Below, piece by piece: positions 11,834 through 24,480 of a stretch of DNA of 64,000 nucleotides; position 1 is the first letter of the stretch, and the number at the start of each line of letters is the position of its first letter. The DNA is from Hysterangium stoloniferum (lineage: Eukaryota > Basidiomycota > Agaricomycetes > Hysterangiales > Hysterangiaceae), in the NCBI GenBank assembly GCA_015178975.1, contig WHVD01000138.1:124001-188000 (forward strand), read 5' to 3'. The notes under the pieces are model-generated. The model saw only the letters and a list, made by a program, of their open reading frames with translations. It had not been told where the DNA came from and did no database searches. Made by a program: the position numbers and the translations under genes.

Positions 11834-13010
11834 GACTAACTTTTGTCAGATTCAAGATAAATATTAATTCTACAGCAAACAATATAAATATATACATACT
11901 TTAGTGGATAAATAACTTTTAAAGTTTTTGGTTATCCTCCTAAGGTCAAAGGTCTCAGACTTGCCAAAGACCAGAGTATGAGTGTAAGGTTGACAATGAG
12001 ACTAGAATGTTAAGGTGTCAAGGACAAAGAAGGTTAAGATCTAAGTAAAGAGTGTCTCTTTGCCATCTCATTCTCCTTCTTCTTCTGTATGACAGTTGTG
12101 GGGTCACCATCAGCATCAGTATCAACATCCACATCTGCCAGGCTCTCCTCAGAGGGCAATTTCAGCACACTTGGGTTCCATGCCACCCACAGCTGCCCTT
12201 CTACACTGGCACTGGGATATGGAAAGCCAGAAGGTGGGCAGGAGCTATTGTACATATATGGCTGCTATATCTGCCAAGGTGGCAGAGTCAGGCATATTCA
12301 ACATGTCTTTTAACAGCCTCAACTGTTGGGCACTGAGATCATGTCATTCCATGGAGGTATGCCATTGCATAGGGTTTGGTGGGCTGGCCTGAGAGGGGTC
12401 AGAGGATTTACCATTTGCAACCACACTCTTGAGGATAGGCCCAGGGTCCAATGTGGATGGGGTATGGTTGCCAGCATGGGGATTGACTCCTCCACCTGGG
12501 CATAGATGTTCAATGCCAATGCTGAAGAAGACAAATGCATGCATTGATAGATTTGGATTTGACACAGTAGCAATACCTGCATTAGCCATCATTCCACCTA
12601 GTTCAACCAGCAGTTCCACACATTCCCACCATATCCCATGCAATTTCATGATTTAGATCATTGGACCCCTGCGAGATGCATGTGCCTTCATTGGAGAGTT
12701 GAGTAAGAGTGGCAGAGGTTGCACTTTTTGTGCTGGTGTCTGTTGGTGTATGCTGTGCATAGAAGTTAATTATCAATGACTGTATTTTATAGATGATATT
12801 AGTAAGTTTTAAAAGGCTGACAGGGAGTATGGAGCATACCAATAAGAAAAACTGTTGCATTGTGGGAAATTGTCGACACAGGCTGCCAAAAAAATTAACA
12901 TATTCTTAGTTGATGCCATGAAATAGTCATGATAATAAAGCAGAATTTTCCAGTCCACATTTCACAAATATGCATACTGATGTTGACTGTGTGGAGTGGC
13001 GGAGAGTCTG
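11834..13010. other. unidentified CpG-poor remnant
   Basis: Several overlapping frames of 75-100 codons occur at 12034-12860 on both strands. The minus-strand set (12344-12649, 12603-12860) is the most protein-like (HEIAWDMVGMCGTAG, STLDPGPILKSVV), but frames change repeatedly and no family is recognised. It is probably a decayed mobile element or pseudogene. Confidence 0.35.
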
Positions 13011-13642
13011 TGTGAAGAGTCATGGAAGTTCTGACTGCTCAATATATGAAGAATATTCACTGTCTAGGTATGACATGATAATATATTGACTGTTGAAGTA
13101 CAATATAGAAATAGAATGAGCTTTAGTCAACTTAAGTAACCGTAAGATAACTAAGATGGCTAAGAGATAATGGAATTGCCCTTGCAGTACAATTCCAAAG
13201 AGTGGGCTAATGAAATAAGAGTAAGAGGAAAGGTTGGTATGAGTAAGGCCAGATGTGAGTAGTAACTGATGAGAGTTTGAGCTTCGACTATTCAGTGCAA
13301 AACTAGATGATTGCAGTAAGTTCAAGTTGGAAGCTGTTCAAGACAGCTGAGATGATACCCCAATCACAACTTGCAGGATACTAAAAGGGTGTCTGTGCAA
13401 GTCATGGTTATGGGGTAAAAGTATCTGAGTTTCTCATTACACCCACTAATGTACATAAGTATACAGTATGTAAGTTCTCATAAGGTCTATGTACCCACAG
13501 GCATACATAGATCTTCGAACTAAGATAAATATGTGTAATTAGAGAATTAGATGATTTAGAAAATAGTAGAAAATAAGGAAGAAATATAGGGAATATAGTC
13601 TGACAAGATAGTTACATTCCCATGAAAAAGGTACCTCTCACA
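13011..13642 (-). repeat. 3' LTR of chromovirus X, 632 bp
   Basis: Read on the minus strand it starts TGTGAGAGGTACC at 13642 and ends ACTCTTCACA at 13011. It belongs to the LTR family found at 34044, 37578, 46019 and 46738. It lies directly after the end of the X post-pol ORF, as the Y LTR at 34044 does. Confidence 0.75.
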
Positions 13643-15960
13643 GTGCCCCCCAGTTCAAAGAGCTATGTTATATGAAGTCCTGAAGGACATCAGAAACTCC
13701 TCCCTAAGCTTCTCGAGATGAGCCTCCCAGGTTCAGGATGGCTTGAGCCCAATTCACAACAGAGATTCATGTATAAATGCATCATGTGTCACCCTTATGC
13801 ATTTAATCTGAAATGATGAGATGATGTCCTGCAGGTCTGCACTGTGGTGACCATATGAAGACTCTTGTATGTGGTGTATAGTGGAGACCCAGCACCCATA
13901 AGCCTTTTGCCTAGTTTGAATGATAGGCCAGACGTGATCAACAGGGTCTGTCATGATTTGAGCAATAAGAGGAGGTCAAGGCAAAGACTGCACCACTGTA
14001 TGGGAAGAGGAGGCTGAGGGTGGCAGAGTCTCTGAAGATGGCTGCCATAACTCCATGATATCATCTGTAGGATGAAGTTCAGACATGCTGGAGTCTGGTG
14101 AAATCTTCTCAAGCAGGTCCACGAGGTCACCAGCATGCAGTATATCTGCATCTCTCGGGGGAGTATGAGTTTGGTCTACCAGGAGTCACCAAAACTTTGA
14201 AAGCTCAATTCTTCTGATGTTCTCCACCAATTGTTCCCTTCCATGGCATCATTGACATGCAAATACAAGTTTGTCATAGGAGTTACCAGTACGAGCAGTC
14301 TACTGTAACCTTGTATGCCTCCTTTGAAAAGCAGTTGTTACATTGCTTGCCCCATTGTGTTAATACACTCCCCACTGTGAATTGTGCAGATGGGTAATTG
14401 ATGGATATGCACAACCAAACAGTTGGCATTGTCACTACTTTGTGAATCAGGAGTGGTGATGGAGGGGGTACATCGAGAATGTCAATGTAGATTGGGGTGG
14501 TAAGTAGAACATCTGGAGTTACAGCTTTCATTTTTCCTTTAGCTTTCTCACTCATTCAGGTGAGGTCCCTGAATGGATCCTCACTGGGAATGTTGACCTC
14601 CATCAGTTCCTTATAGGGGGGCAGATCAGGATACTGAGGGATATTCAGAGGGAAGGAGCAGGCTCTGGTGAAGAGATCAAGTTGACCATGAGTGGATGCA
14701 AAACCTCAAGGTCATTAGGGATTTCCAGCAAAGGTGCAGGATCGAGTCATGGAGAGGGAGGCAAGAGTGAGTCACCTATACAGGTGGAATTGTAGTGGAG
14801 GAAGTTTGTGTATTAAGGGGATTGGAATCAGAGGGGCAGGGTATCAGAGTAGTGTGTACTGGGACTGTCAGTGACCTATCTGGATGGTATAAGGAGATGG
14901 CAGAGGGTATGTGGCAGATGAGCGGAGTGAAATTGGGGGTGAGCAACATTGAGACTATGGGTGCTGTTGACAGTTCATGCACATGACATGAAGTGGTGGT
15001 AGGGGATCTGGCTGAGGCAAGAGAGATGGGATTTGGAGAATGTGATGTGAATGCAACTGGTGCTACTGTTGTTGATGGTGCATCTGGGCAGTATCCCCTC
15101 CAGACTTGGGTTGAAGGTTGCAGTTTCCTCCTTTGGTTGGGATCACTGGTTATGACGTGGATTCTTTTGGGTAATAAGAATCCCTTGTGGCAATCTCCAC
15201 CCAAGTGTTTGACCTTATACAAAGAGTTGTCCAACTGGCTTGCATCTGAATCAGATGACAAATCTGTGGGCCACATACAATAAGTCTTTTCTTCAGGGCC
15301 CCTTCACTTGATAGGTCTTGGAGGTAATTCAATCCCATCTCCTTGTTGCAATTCAATGCTCTGCAGTTTGATTCTCCTGATGAATTTCCAATCATAGAAA
15401 ACAACACTGTCCTTTCTTTCCTTCTCTTGTTCCTTACTGCTCATACACAAGGGGTACCTTTGTTGCTGGCATCAGTCTCAGTGAAATCCACCCATTTTTG
15501 TCCTGGAGGAGGGGAAATTATCCTTGGTAACCTCCCCTCCTTCTCAATTCTCATCTATTGTGCTTAGAAGGGACTCCTATCTTAGTGCCTCTGCTCCTCT
15601 GCTCCTCCTGGTATTCTGCCTTTCTTTTCCTGATTCACATTTCTTCCCACTTCTGCTCTTTCAAGGAAATCCTTGCTCCATTGTTGATGTTTGACTTCTT
15701 CCTCAGTGGAAGGGAATATGTATTGTGGCTTTGGGGGAAATTTGGGCCATTTGCCTTGGACACCACCCCAGGTGTGTCTACCAAAGGTTGCATCTTGATG
15801 TAGATGCCCCCCAGTTACCTGTATTGTGCTTGACATTTTCTGTATGAGACGAGGGATCAGGGCTTGCAATGATGGTGGGAAGAGGGGTAGTTGGTTGAGC
15901 CCAGGGGGTACTTCTTGAAGTTAGGGAGCATTGGTTTAGCCTGTTGATCTTGTGGCACAG
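13643..15960 (-). pseudogene. post-pol ORF of chromovirus X, decayed
   Basis: A coding relic lies between the chromodomain end of X pol and its 3' LTR. Blocks that match the Y copy (30974-34043) in order are: LPNFKKYP near the start; FPSTEEE; FYDWKFIRRIKLQ; LPPRP; WPTDLSSDSDASQL; CHKGFLLPKRIHVITSDPNQ; RRKLQPSTQVWRGY; MSEKAKGKMK; ISINYPSAQFTVGSVLT; and IIQTRQKAYGCWVS near the end. Stops and frameshifts are many and CpG is nearly absent. No transmembrane or signal segment is evident and the function is unknown. The position corresponds to env in env-bearing Ty3 elements, but nothing here looks like an envelope protein. Confidence 0.65.
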
Positions 15961-16219
15961 TGTAGGTGTTAAAATATCAAAGGGGGTAGATAATAGGATA
16001 GGTGAAGGAGGTAAAGAGAATTGTGAAAATATTTAGTGATTTTACATTTCTTTTATATTAATTTAAGTCCTGCTTGTTTGCAGATGTGAAGAGGTCAAGG
16101 GGGGGAAAAGAGATTAAGAAAGGAAGAATTAATTATGTTTTTGGTTTCATTTGATAAATAGAATATTGAATCTATTCATTTTTGATTGTGAGAAGAGAGC
16201 ATATAGTTGGTTAAATTCC

Positions 16220-16879
16220 ATAAATAGCCTTGTAAGCTCTGAGGAGTGCAGGGACATCTCAAAGGTCCTTGCTATTTAACTAAGCATCCTCCTCAGGCCC
16301 ATATCCTTTCCATTGAACTCGGAAGAGTAATCAATTTTGGTGCTTCTTATGGCCTACTATCACTTTGACCTTGTACTCTTTGTCCTGAGTGTTTAATTTC
16401 CTCAGGTTCTTGAGTCAAGTCCTTCATCCAAATTCTTCAGGAGAGAAAGGGTACTTTTTGAGATGCTCTCTATTGATAACTAAATGCATCTGATATTCAC
16501 AAGAAATTCTGAGTCAGAAAACCTGGGAATTGATCTTTTCTAGGACTTCAAACAGCCCTATCCACCTTTGGATGAGTTTCTGTCCACTGCCTTTGGCCTC
16601 AAAGAGTTCAAGAGAGTGGGGATTAATCAAGACATGGTCCCCTTCCCCTATTTCTTCTACTGGTCTCCATTTCTTGTTATAACTGTGAGCCTGGGTCTCC
16701 TGGGCTCATGCAATTGAGTCCTGGCAATGTCAGTAGTTTTCTAGTTCAAAAACCCACTGGTCAGTCATTGGGCTATCAGACAATTCTCTAGGGACTATGG
16801 GGTCATCTCCTCCTAAACAATGTGATATTCCCCTGGGTAGATATCCCATTAGCAGAAAGGCTGGCACATAGTTCATTGA
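16220..16879 (-). pseudogene. chromovirus X pol, C-terminal integrase and chromodomain
   Basis: The minus-strand frames read LMGYLPRGISHCLGGDDP, then EEIGEGDHVLINPHSLEL and VIVGHKKHQN followed by WKGYGPEEDA, matching the integrase C-terminus and chromodomain of copy Y. The segment stops at 16879, where a solo LTR with TSD ATTGA interrupts it; the same gene resumes at 17603. Confidence 0.75.
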
Positions 16880-17602
16880 TGTTAAGAACTAGAAACTGAC
16901 TAATGTCGGTGGCCGACGGGGACCGATCGGAAGGACTTGGCTTCAGCTTATATGCTGCGCCCTCGCAAATATCCGTAGGTTGTCCTTAAATTTCGGACAG
17001 GCGAAGACTAAATCCTAAGAAGAACTTTTCGGCAAGATACCGATCGGAACCGAAGGACAAGTCAGGTGTCGGGCCAAGGGGTTGGGGCCGAGAGTGGGCG
17101 AGCGCACGCGAAGGCGGAAGAGAGATTCTCCTAGTATGAGACTGCTACAGACGTATGAGGGTATTCTGAGTCGATATTCTGATTGCCTAGTAACTACAAT
17201 TACAGCGAGTTCATATACAAGTAACAGGCGTCTAGAAAGTACTAATGGGGAGGAGGGCGGAAAACGGCATTAACAATAAGCTTGACTAGGAACAGGAAGT
17301 TTATGATTAGTTCGGAGGCCGATGATAACCGAGAATGGAAATTACGATAAAAGGAAATAGTTCGAGGACTACAAATATAGTTAGACATATGTGGAACATA
17401 AGATGAGACGGATCAACATGATGAAAAGGACATATCAAAACATAACCAGACAGAAAGGCGTAGTCGGGTTTGATTGACCGGAGAGCATACGTCAGCGTCG
17501 GGGGTCCGACGGCTTCCGAGGTGTTGTATTGTCGGAGACGTATAACGAGGGTATTCCATCGGGGGCCGTCGGTTTGCGAAGGGTTACGACACGGTCGTAA
17601 CA
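16880..17602 (-). repeat. 723-bp solo LTR in X integrase, TSD ATTGA
   Basis: Its minus-strand start is TGTTACGACCGTG at 17602 and its end TTCTTAACA at 16880. The flanks are ATTGA at 16875-16879 and ATTGA at 17603-17607, a perfect 5-bp TSD. The host X element is CpG-depleted but this LTR is CpG-rich, so it inserted later. Truncated relatives lie at 19945-20319 and 63441-64000. Confidence 0.88.
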
Positions 17603-18800
17603 ATTGAAGTGTAAACTGTTGAGTTATACATGTGAACCACTATTTGAATCCATTTGGACCATTCTTCTTTTGAAAATGTGCAGTAAGCTCTCAGCATTTG
17701 TTCAATAATGGTGTTGGTATTCTCAGTTTGACCATCAGTCTGCAGGTGGTGGGAAGACGATACTGTGAGTGTGCTTCCATACACTTTACAAACTTCTCTC
17801 TCCAAAATTTACAGGTCCATCTCTTGTCTTGATTGCAAATTATTCTCAAAGGTAGCCCAAAAGGAGCAGTTACTTTGCTGACAAAGATTCATGTGAACCC
17901 TTCTGCTGATAAACTGGAGTAAGTAGATTTGCAAATAATGAAGCATGTTAGTTTATCGACTGCAATGAGAATCACAGAGTGAGAGTGTTCCCCAGAAGGG
18001 GGTAGCCCAGTTATTAAATCCATTGAGATGACCTCAAAAGGTCTGAGAGGTACATCTGCAGGTTGAAGTGCTCTTTGCCATACTATGTGATCAACTTTAG
18101 TCTTCTGGCATACATCACAACTGCAAGCATATGCTATACAATCCTGTAGCATCTTAGGCTAAAAGAAGTGATCTTTCATCAAGTTAAAGAATCACTGTCC
18201 TCCTGCATATGCCCCTTCAAATGGGTTATTGTGTATTAACTTCAGGATAACAGTGGTCATATTGTTAGGTATACAGATTTGACTTTTCCAGTCTGAATCT
18301 CTGAAATACAATAGTTTACTTCTGTCCACAAAATAATGGGATGGAGTGGTGACTGAGTTTGGAGAGGTAGATTTTGTAGCATAATGAACCCTGAATAAAG
18401 GATGCTTCTGGTACCCCTCACAAAATCCTTTTGCATAGTCTTTGTTAATTTCCAAGAGTAGCTGGGAGTTCAAGGTCATACAGCTCCATTCATCTGTTTC
18501 ATCATCTCTGGGAAGATTATAGGCATCCCATTCAGTTTGTGGGACATACAGTACTTTCTCATTCTGAGGGGTTCCACTAACTTGTGTTGGGTGACAAAGA
18601 CTGCTCTTTTGGCTGGTTTATTATCCCATAGTCTGTCATTAGCATCTTTGTTGAGGCAGCTTGATGCTATTGACAGTAGGTCATCCCTGATAGGATTCAT
18701 GAAGTCAGGTATTTGGGGGGGAGTCTGGATAAAGGATCCATGTTACTGTGGACTCATCCTGTGCAATGTAAGATTTCTAAACCAGGGTATGCAGCATATA
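17603..18800 (-). pseudogene. chromovirus X pol, integrase core
   Basis: The minus-strand reading gives a zinc-binding HHCC region (HNNPFEGAYAGGQ, then YACSCDVCQKTK), the catalytic-core start VISMDLITGLPPSGE, and the later HHLQTDGQTENTNTIIEQML with the core glutamate. Frames break several times by stops. The 3' continuation lies beyond the solo LTR (16220-16879). The 5' continuation lies beyond the Tc1/mariner element, whose TA target site splits the codons for W-G-A-V-Y. Confidence 0.75.
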
Positions 18801-19321
18801 AGGTAGGCATCACTTTAGTTTGGCACCTGTTTATGTAAGCAAAAAAGTGACCTACTCGCACTCCTTTCTGTGCTTCCACAACATAGATAATCTGTAATTA
18901 AAGCCCAGGGAAGTGGAGTTGGGATCCATTCCTCCAGTTCTCAGGTTTAAAACTTGAAAAATAATTCATCCTTGCCAAGTAGTAGGACTTACAAATTTTA
19001 ACTTTTTTTTTGAGTCTCTGAATGCTTAAAAACTCGTTTCCATGTGATTCTGAGATTTTCAAAATTTCGCAAGTGTCAGTATTGGCCACTTACATAATCA
19101 TCACATGATATATTGGGCAGCCTTGTTTTAAGGGCCTAAAATTGGGAAAGAAAACTGTATTAAATTCAAATATATGTGCTTATCTTACTTACATAAAAAT
19201 TCTCCTAAGAAAAAGAGGGTATAGCTGCACATGTACTTGTGCAGTAATCTGTGCACTTGATCACAGGCCACATTACATAAGCAGTGCAGTGGCAAACACG
19301 TGGTTGCACAGTTCTACTACC

Positions 19322-22300
19322 ATGCCTCAGAAGTCTAAAGCTGCACAATCTCACATCAAAAACTTTGGATCCAAGGCACAACAAAAGCCCTCAGTGACAA
19401 TCAAGGATGTCCCAGATGTGTTGAAATATAGTATATATTTAGTTAGTAATCTTGCATTCTTATGTAAATAGATAGGTAACTACTGTATAGCTGCTTAGTA
19501 ATACTAACACTTTTTGTTTGCATCCACGATGTATTGACACATACCTGCACTTTAATTCTAACAAGATGATGATGACTTCAATTGCAAACCAGTTTCTCTC
19601 AATCTAGATCAAAGCAATGAAAGGATGTATGAGGAAGCATTTATTGTGGATGAAGAAGATGGATCTCTCACCTTGGTAGGCTTTCTTGATGACTTTGAGG
19701 AAGAACCTCTACTAGATCTTGCTCATGATTTGGACTCAGATGATGAAAATGATAAAAATCCCAGAGATAATTACCCAGAGATTCAAGAACTCTCTGACCT
19801 GGAACTGTTCTCAAGGATACTTGCTGAGGCACAGAGGATAGCAGTTGAGGCTGAAGATGAGAGGTTAAAGGAAAACAAATGACCAAAGAAATATCTCAAA
19901 AACTCTGCACGAACAAAACGAAGGCATAAACAGATTGGAAAGGACTGTTACGACCGTGTCGCAACCCTATTGGTCCCGAGGTTATCACCACCTATCAACA
20001 TTTTTAAGTCACCACTTCGGAAATCATCGGCCCCGAAGTTGACGTATGTTTTCGTGATGATCAAACTCCGTTTACACCCACGTCAAAATAACTCGTATTG
20101 TCTGGTTAAACTTTTGGTATTGTCTGGTTAAACTTTTGATACGTCCCTTTTATTATGTTGATCCGTTCAATCCTATGTTTCACATTTGTCTATCTATATT
20201 TGTAGTCCTTGAACTATTTCTTTTTATCGTAATTCCACTCTCGGTTATCATCGGCCTCCGAACTAATCATAAACTTCCTGTTCCTAGTCAAGCTTATTGT
20301 TAATACCATTTTCCGCCCTTCAAGAGAACATATCTGCTGGAAAAAGTGACTCAGTGAGCTTGATCTTATGGACTGCTGTGGTTATTGTTCTACTGACCAA
20401 ATATTATTAGTCAATTGAAGAAATTGAAAGACTGGTTAACACTGAAATATATCCACCTTCCAAAGCTCATGAAAAGGTTGAAGAGCTCCTTCAGGCGCTA
20501 CGAGAAGGCCAAAAACCTGGGGACAACACTCTATCCACAGAATCTGATATCATACTGGATCAATTAAATTACAAGGACTTACCAAAGCTTTGGCAAGCCT
20601 GTGCAGCACTGACTGTGAAGAGCAAAGATAAGAAAATTGATGTTCTCTTTCAAGGACGGCTTACTGGGATGGTTGGGACATTGAACCTTTATCTTGACCC
20701 ACAGCTCTCATATACCTGGCATGAGGCTTCTCTTATTGCATCAAAATCACAAGGCCGTGGAGTTAGCCATGCACGCAATCTGCAAACATGGATACATCAG
20801 TTCCTGGGTTCTGGAAAATTACCTCTTCACAGATATGGAAAGCTATGGGGTACCCTTCTTGATGATGAGGACTTTTCACAAGCAATACAGATTCACCTGT
20901 CTGGAATTGCCAAGAACAACTATATCCAAGCTCAGGATATTGTTGACTTCATGCAGACACCAGAAATGCAAGAAAGGCTTGAGGAGATTGGTTCCAAGAA
21001 AAAGAAGATATCAATATGTACCACACAATGGTGGCTCCACAGGATGGGATGGCAATATGGGAGGAAAAGGAATGGTATGTATGTTGATGGCCATGAGAGG
21101 GAAGATGTTGTCAAATACTGGATGGAATTTATTGAACAGTGGAAAGTCTATGACAAGCGGATGTATTCATATGATAATGATGGAAACCATGAAGGTGAAC
21201 TCACTGGATTCCCTGTCCCACCTGGCCAACGTTTCCAGCTCATTCTTATCACCCATGATGAATCAACATTTTATGAGGCTGACCGTCAGAAAACCATGTG
21301 GGCCCATCAATCAGATAAAGCAGTCCCATTAAAGAAGGGGGAAGGTGTTTCTCTCATGGTCTCAGATTTTTTTGACCGTTGAATGGGGAAGATTGCAAAG
21401 TGAGGATGGCATGGAGTGAGTTAATCTTGCACTCTAAATTTAAAATTACTATTTAATCTATGAAATGCAGGTCAGCACGCATTGTCTTCAAAGCAGGAAA
21501 AAATCGTGATGGCTACTTCTCGTCTAATGACTTGATCACACAAGTTGACACAGCCATCGATATTTTTGAAGGACAGACAAATGGGTTTGCAACAGGTCTG
21601 TTCATTTTTGATAATGCACTGAGCCATCAGAAGTGTGCAGATGATGCACTTTCTGCAAGAAAGATGCCAAAGTATCCATCTGCAACCTGGGTTCATTGCA
21701 AAGGAGGCTCTCGCATGCGAAATACTGTGTTATCAAATGGAGACACCCAGTCCTTTTATTTCGAAGAGGACCACCCTACAATGCCTGGATGGTTTAAAGG
21801 GATGGAACAAATCATCTGGGAACGAGGCCTATGGAGGGAAAGTGGCTTACTTGCACAATGTGAAGGTTTTAAATGTGTACAAGGAAAAACTGACTGTTGC
21901 TGCCGTCACCTTCTTTTTACCCAACCAGACTTTGTGGCACAAAAATCTCAACTTGAAGAGTTCATCACATTGTGGGGTCACATCTGTGACTTCTACCCAA
22001 AATATCACTGCGAGCTTAATTTTATTGAGCAGTATTGGGGTGCAGCAAAGTTCCATTACCGAAACACCCCCAAAACCAATAACATTGTTGAGATGGAAAA
22101 GAATATGCTTACATGCTTGGATGATATCCCTTTGCTTCAAATCAGAAGGTATTTCTCTTATCCTTCTGCCCACTATCTGATCTCATTGTTTTCCCATGCT
22201 AGATATGCAAATAGGTCTGCCCAGTTCATATCAGGTTATGATCTCAGACTGTCAGGAGTGGAGACTGCATGGGTCAACAAAAGATACCATGGCCATTGTA

Positions 22301-22365
22301 CATTATCTCCAATCATGCTTGCACAAGTATGGCAAGCTCAAATTAATATACCTGTACCATTATAG
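19322..22365 (+). pseudogene. IS630/Tc1/mariner-type DDE transposase, disrupted
   Basis: The start is MPQKSKAAQSHIKNFG, followed by an acidic region, a helix-turn-helix-like part (TTQWWLHRMGWQYGRKRNG) and the DDE core. The first Asp lies in THDESTFYE, the second in FDNALSHQK and the Glu in ELNFIEQYWGAAK. The gap of about 140 residues between second Asp and Glu is far longer than in classical Tc1 and contains a Cys cluster (CEGFKC, then CCCR). An intron at 21416-21470 (GTGAGT...TGCAG) restores GMESARIVFKAG. Damage: a seven-T run at 21366-21372 holds one T too many and shifts the frame just before LTVEWGRLQ; there is a stop at 19880; and an LTR lies inside. The family is assigned from motifs together with the TA TSD. 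Confidence 0.75.
19945..20319 (+). repeat. truncated LTR inside the Tc1/mariner gene
   Basis: It begins TGTTACGACCGTGTCG like the solo LTR at 16880-17602 (opposite orientation) and follows it to ACCATTTTCCGCCC. It then stops about 350 bp short of the normal LTR end, where transposase sequence resumes. The 3' truncation leaves no TSD to compare. Confidence 0.7.
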
Positions 22366-22487
22366 TGACTCCAATTCATTTTTTGACTTCATAATAAATT
22401 TTTCAAAAATTTGATTTGCAAATTTGGCTGCTCTTGGCACTTAGTAATATGATTACATAAGGTGCTGAACTAAAGTGATGCCTACCT

Positions 22488-23702
22488 TACTGCCCCCCAG
22501 GTGGCTAGTCGACAATTAGTGTTCTCATATGACCTGGCCTATTGCAAGGCTGTGTGATCCATGATGAGGAAGGAGTATGTGTTCACCTTCTATGAATGGT
22601 TGAAAATGAACAATCCCTCCTTAGCTGCTAACACCTCACATTCCATGGCTGAGTAATTACATTCAGCTTTTTTGAGTGTGTGGCTCCAGTAGGCAATGAC
22701 ATGTTCAACAGTGATGTTAGTGTCATTGAAGTTTGAGGCCCAAGAGTCTGTCCAGGTGACTTCCAGTTCTTTAGTTTTGTAGAGAGTAACAAAGATGGGT
22801 ACTTCTCACAATTATTCAAAGGCAGATATCTTGCTTGAGCATAAATTTTAGTGTCCCTTAGATCCCATAGTGTCATCTTCTGGACCTGCTGGAGGCAACA
22901 TCCTAGGGCAAAATTGGAAGTGTCCATATACAGGTGATAGGGCATTCCACTAATAGGCTGTCCTAAAACAGGGGTGGAGCTCAATGCAACTTTGATGTCT
23001 TCAAAGGCTCTGAGTTGTGTTTAGAATCCTAGGTCCAGTGAGTCTCCTTTTTTAAGAGATTGAATAATGGGGAGACTGTCCAAGAGTAGAACAGTATATA
23101 AGCTGAAAAATATAAGACCATTCTGAGGAAGTGCTGTAGCTCTCCTATCTTAGTGGGTTGAGCTAGTTCCAATACCACAGTGACATTTTCTTGTTGGGTT
23201 GAGAATATTAGTCATGATACTTTATGTCCAAGCAACAGAATAGAGTTGTATCTGATGTAACATTTTTTTGGGGAGAGTGTTATGCCAGCTGAAATGATAG
23301 CTTGTAAAACTAGATCCAAATGTTTCCAGATGGTCGTCCCATGTCTTAGAAAAGATCATGATGTTATCTATGTAAAACAGGCAGAAAATCCATAGATACT
23401 GTAGGGTGCAAGTACAACCTACCTCACTCTCTGGAAAATAGAGGGCCCATTCCTTAATCTGAATGGCATTCTCTTAAATTGCCACAGTCCTCTGTGGGAT
23501 CTGAAGGTAGTCTTCAGTTTGTCCTCTTCTAGCATTTCAAGTTGGGTGAAGCCTGCCAGTACATTGAAGGAAGATAAAACATTTGATCTGGATAAGGCCT
23601 GCATTATTTCTGATTGACACAGCAATGGAAACTTGTCAGAGACAGTAAGGCTGTTTAGCTTTTGATAATCAGTTACCACTTGAGGTTTTCCATTGTGGTA
23701 GA
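22488..23702 (-). pseudogene. chromovirus X pol, RT and RNase H
   Basis: From 23702 downward the minus strand reads YHNGKPQVVTDYQKLNSLTV, FPLLCQSEIMQALSRSNVLS, MPFRLRNGPSIFQRV, then FYIDNIMIFS (RT active site with Asn in place of the second Asp), and after that the RNase H part GMPYHLYMDTSNFALGCCL and NYSAMECEVLAAKEGL. Stops and frameshifts are scattered. The left-hand end (22488) is the Tc1/mariner junction and the right-hand end (23702) is the foldback junction. The preceding codons of the same gene are found at 56993, on the far side of foldback copy 2. Confidence 0.8.
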
Positions 23703-24480
23703 CACTGGAGGCATCCCAAGATTTTTGGAGTTGGAAAACCTTCAGAAAATCTTGTTATTTGGCCAAATTTTCTAAGTGTTTTGTGAATTGAAAAACTCTT
23801 TGAAAATTCTGAGTTTTAGTAGGTTTTTCTGAGGCCAAAAATTGGATCTGAAAATTCTAAAAATTTGCATCAGGGAATTATAAGGAAATATTGTTGGAAA
23901 TAGCCTATTCTTTATGGATTTTCTGAATAAGAAAACTCTTAGAAGACCCTGTATTTTGTTAGGATTTTTCCACCTAACAAAATCCTATGAAAACTGTAAT
24001 AATGTACCTAGAGAAATCAATTGAAAACCACATATTTCTACTTAATTTTGCCCCTGAGGGAATTCAGTGAAAACTATGGTTTTCTGCCTGACAAAATCTT
24101 GAGCCAAGACAAAGTTTTTTTAATGTTTTGTCAATGGGAAAACCATGATGAAATTTACAATTTAATTATACATAAAATCATTGAATAATCATATATTTCA
24201 ACAAAATTTTCCTTGGTCATAAACACTATGGAAATTCAAAAAATCTGTTTGTGAAATCATGAAGAAATTGATGATTTTCCATGAGTTTCTTAGAGGTTTT
24301 TTAAGGTGAGAAACCCTGAACCGATGTTTTGCAATTCAGCACGATTTGCAAATATTCGAAAGGATACAGTGCAATTCAGTGCAATTCACAAATATTTGAA
24401 AAGATACAGTGTGATTCATTATAATTGGCAAGTGTTTGGAAATATTCAATGTGATTTGCAAGTTTTCAGGAGGCTAGAGT

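Larger units (their letters stand above)
18801..22487 (+). mobile_element. Tc1/mariner-like element, 3687 bp, TA target site
   Basis: The ends are AGGTAGGCATCACTTTAGTT at the left and its inverse at the right (27-bp TIRs with 25 matches). TA lies on both sides (18799-18800 and 22488-22489). Removing the element and one TA restores X pol so that it matches the uninterrupted Y copy base for base in length. It contains one DDE transposase gene (19322-22365) and a truncated LTR insertion (19945-20319). Confidence 0.88.
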
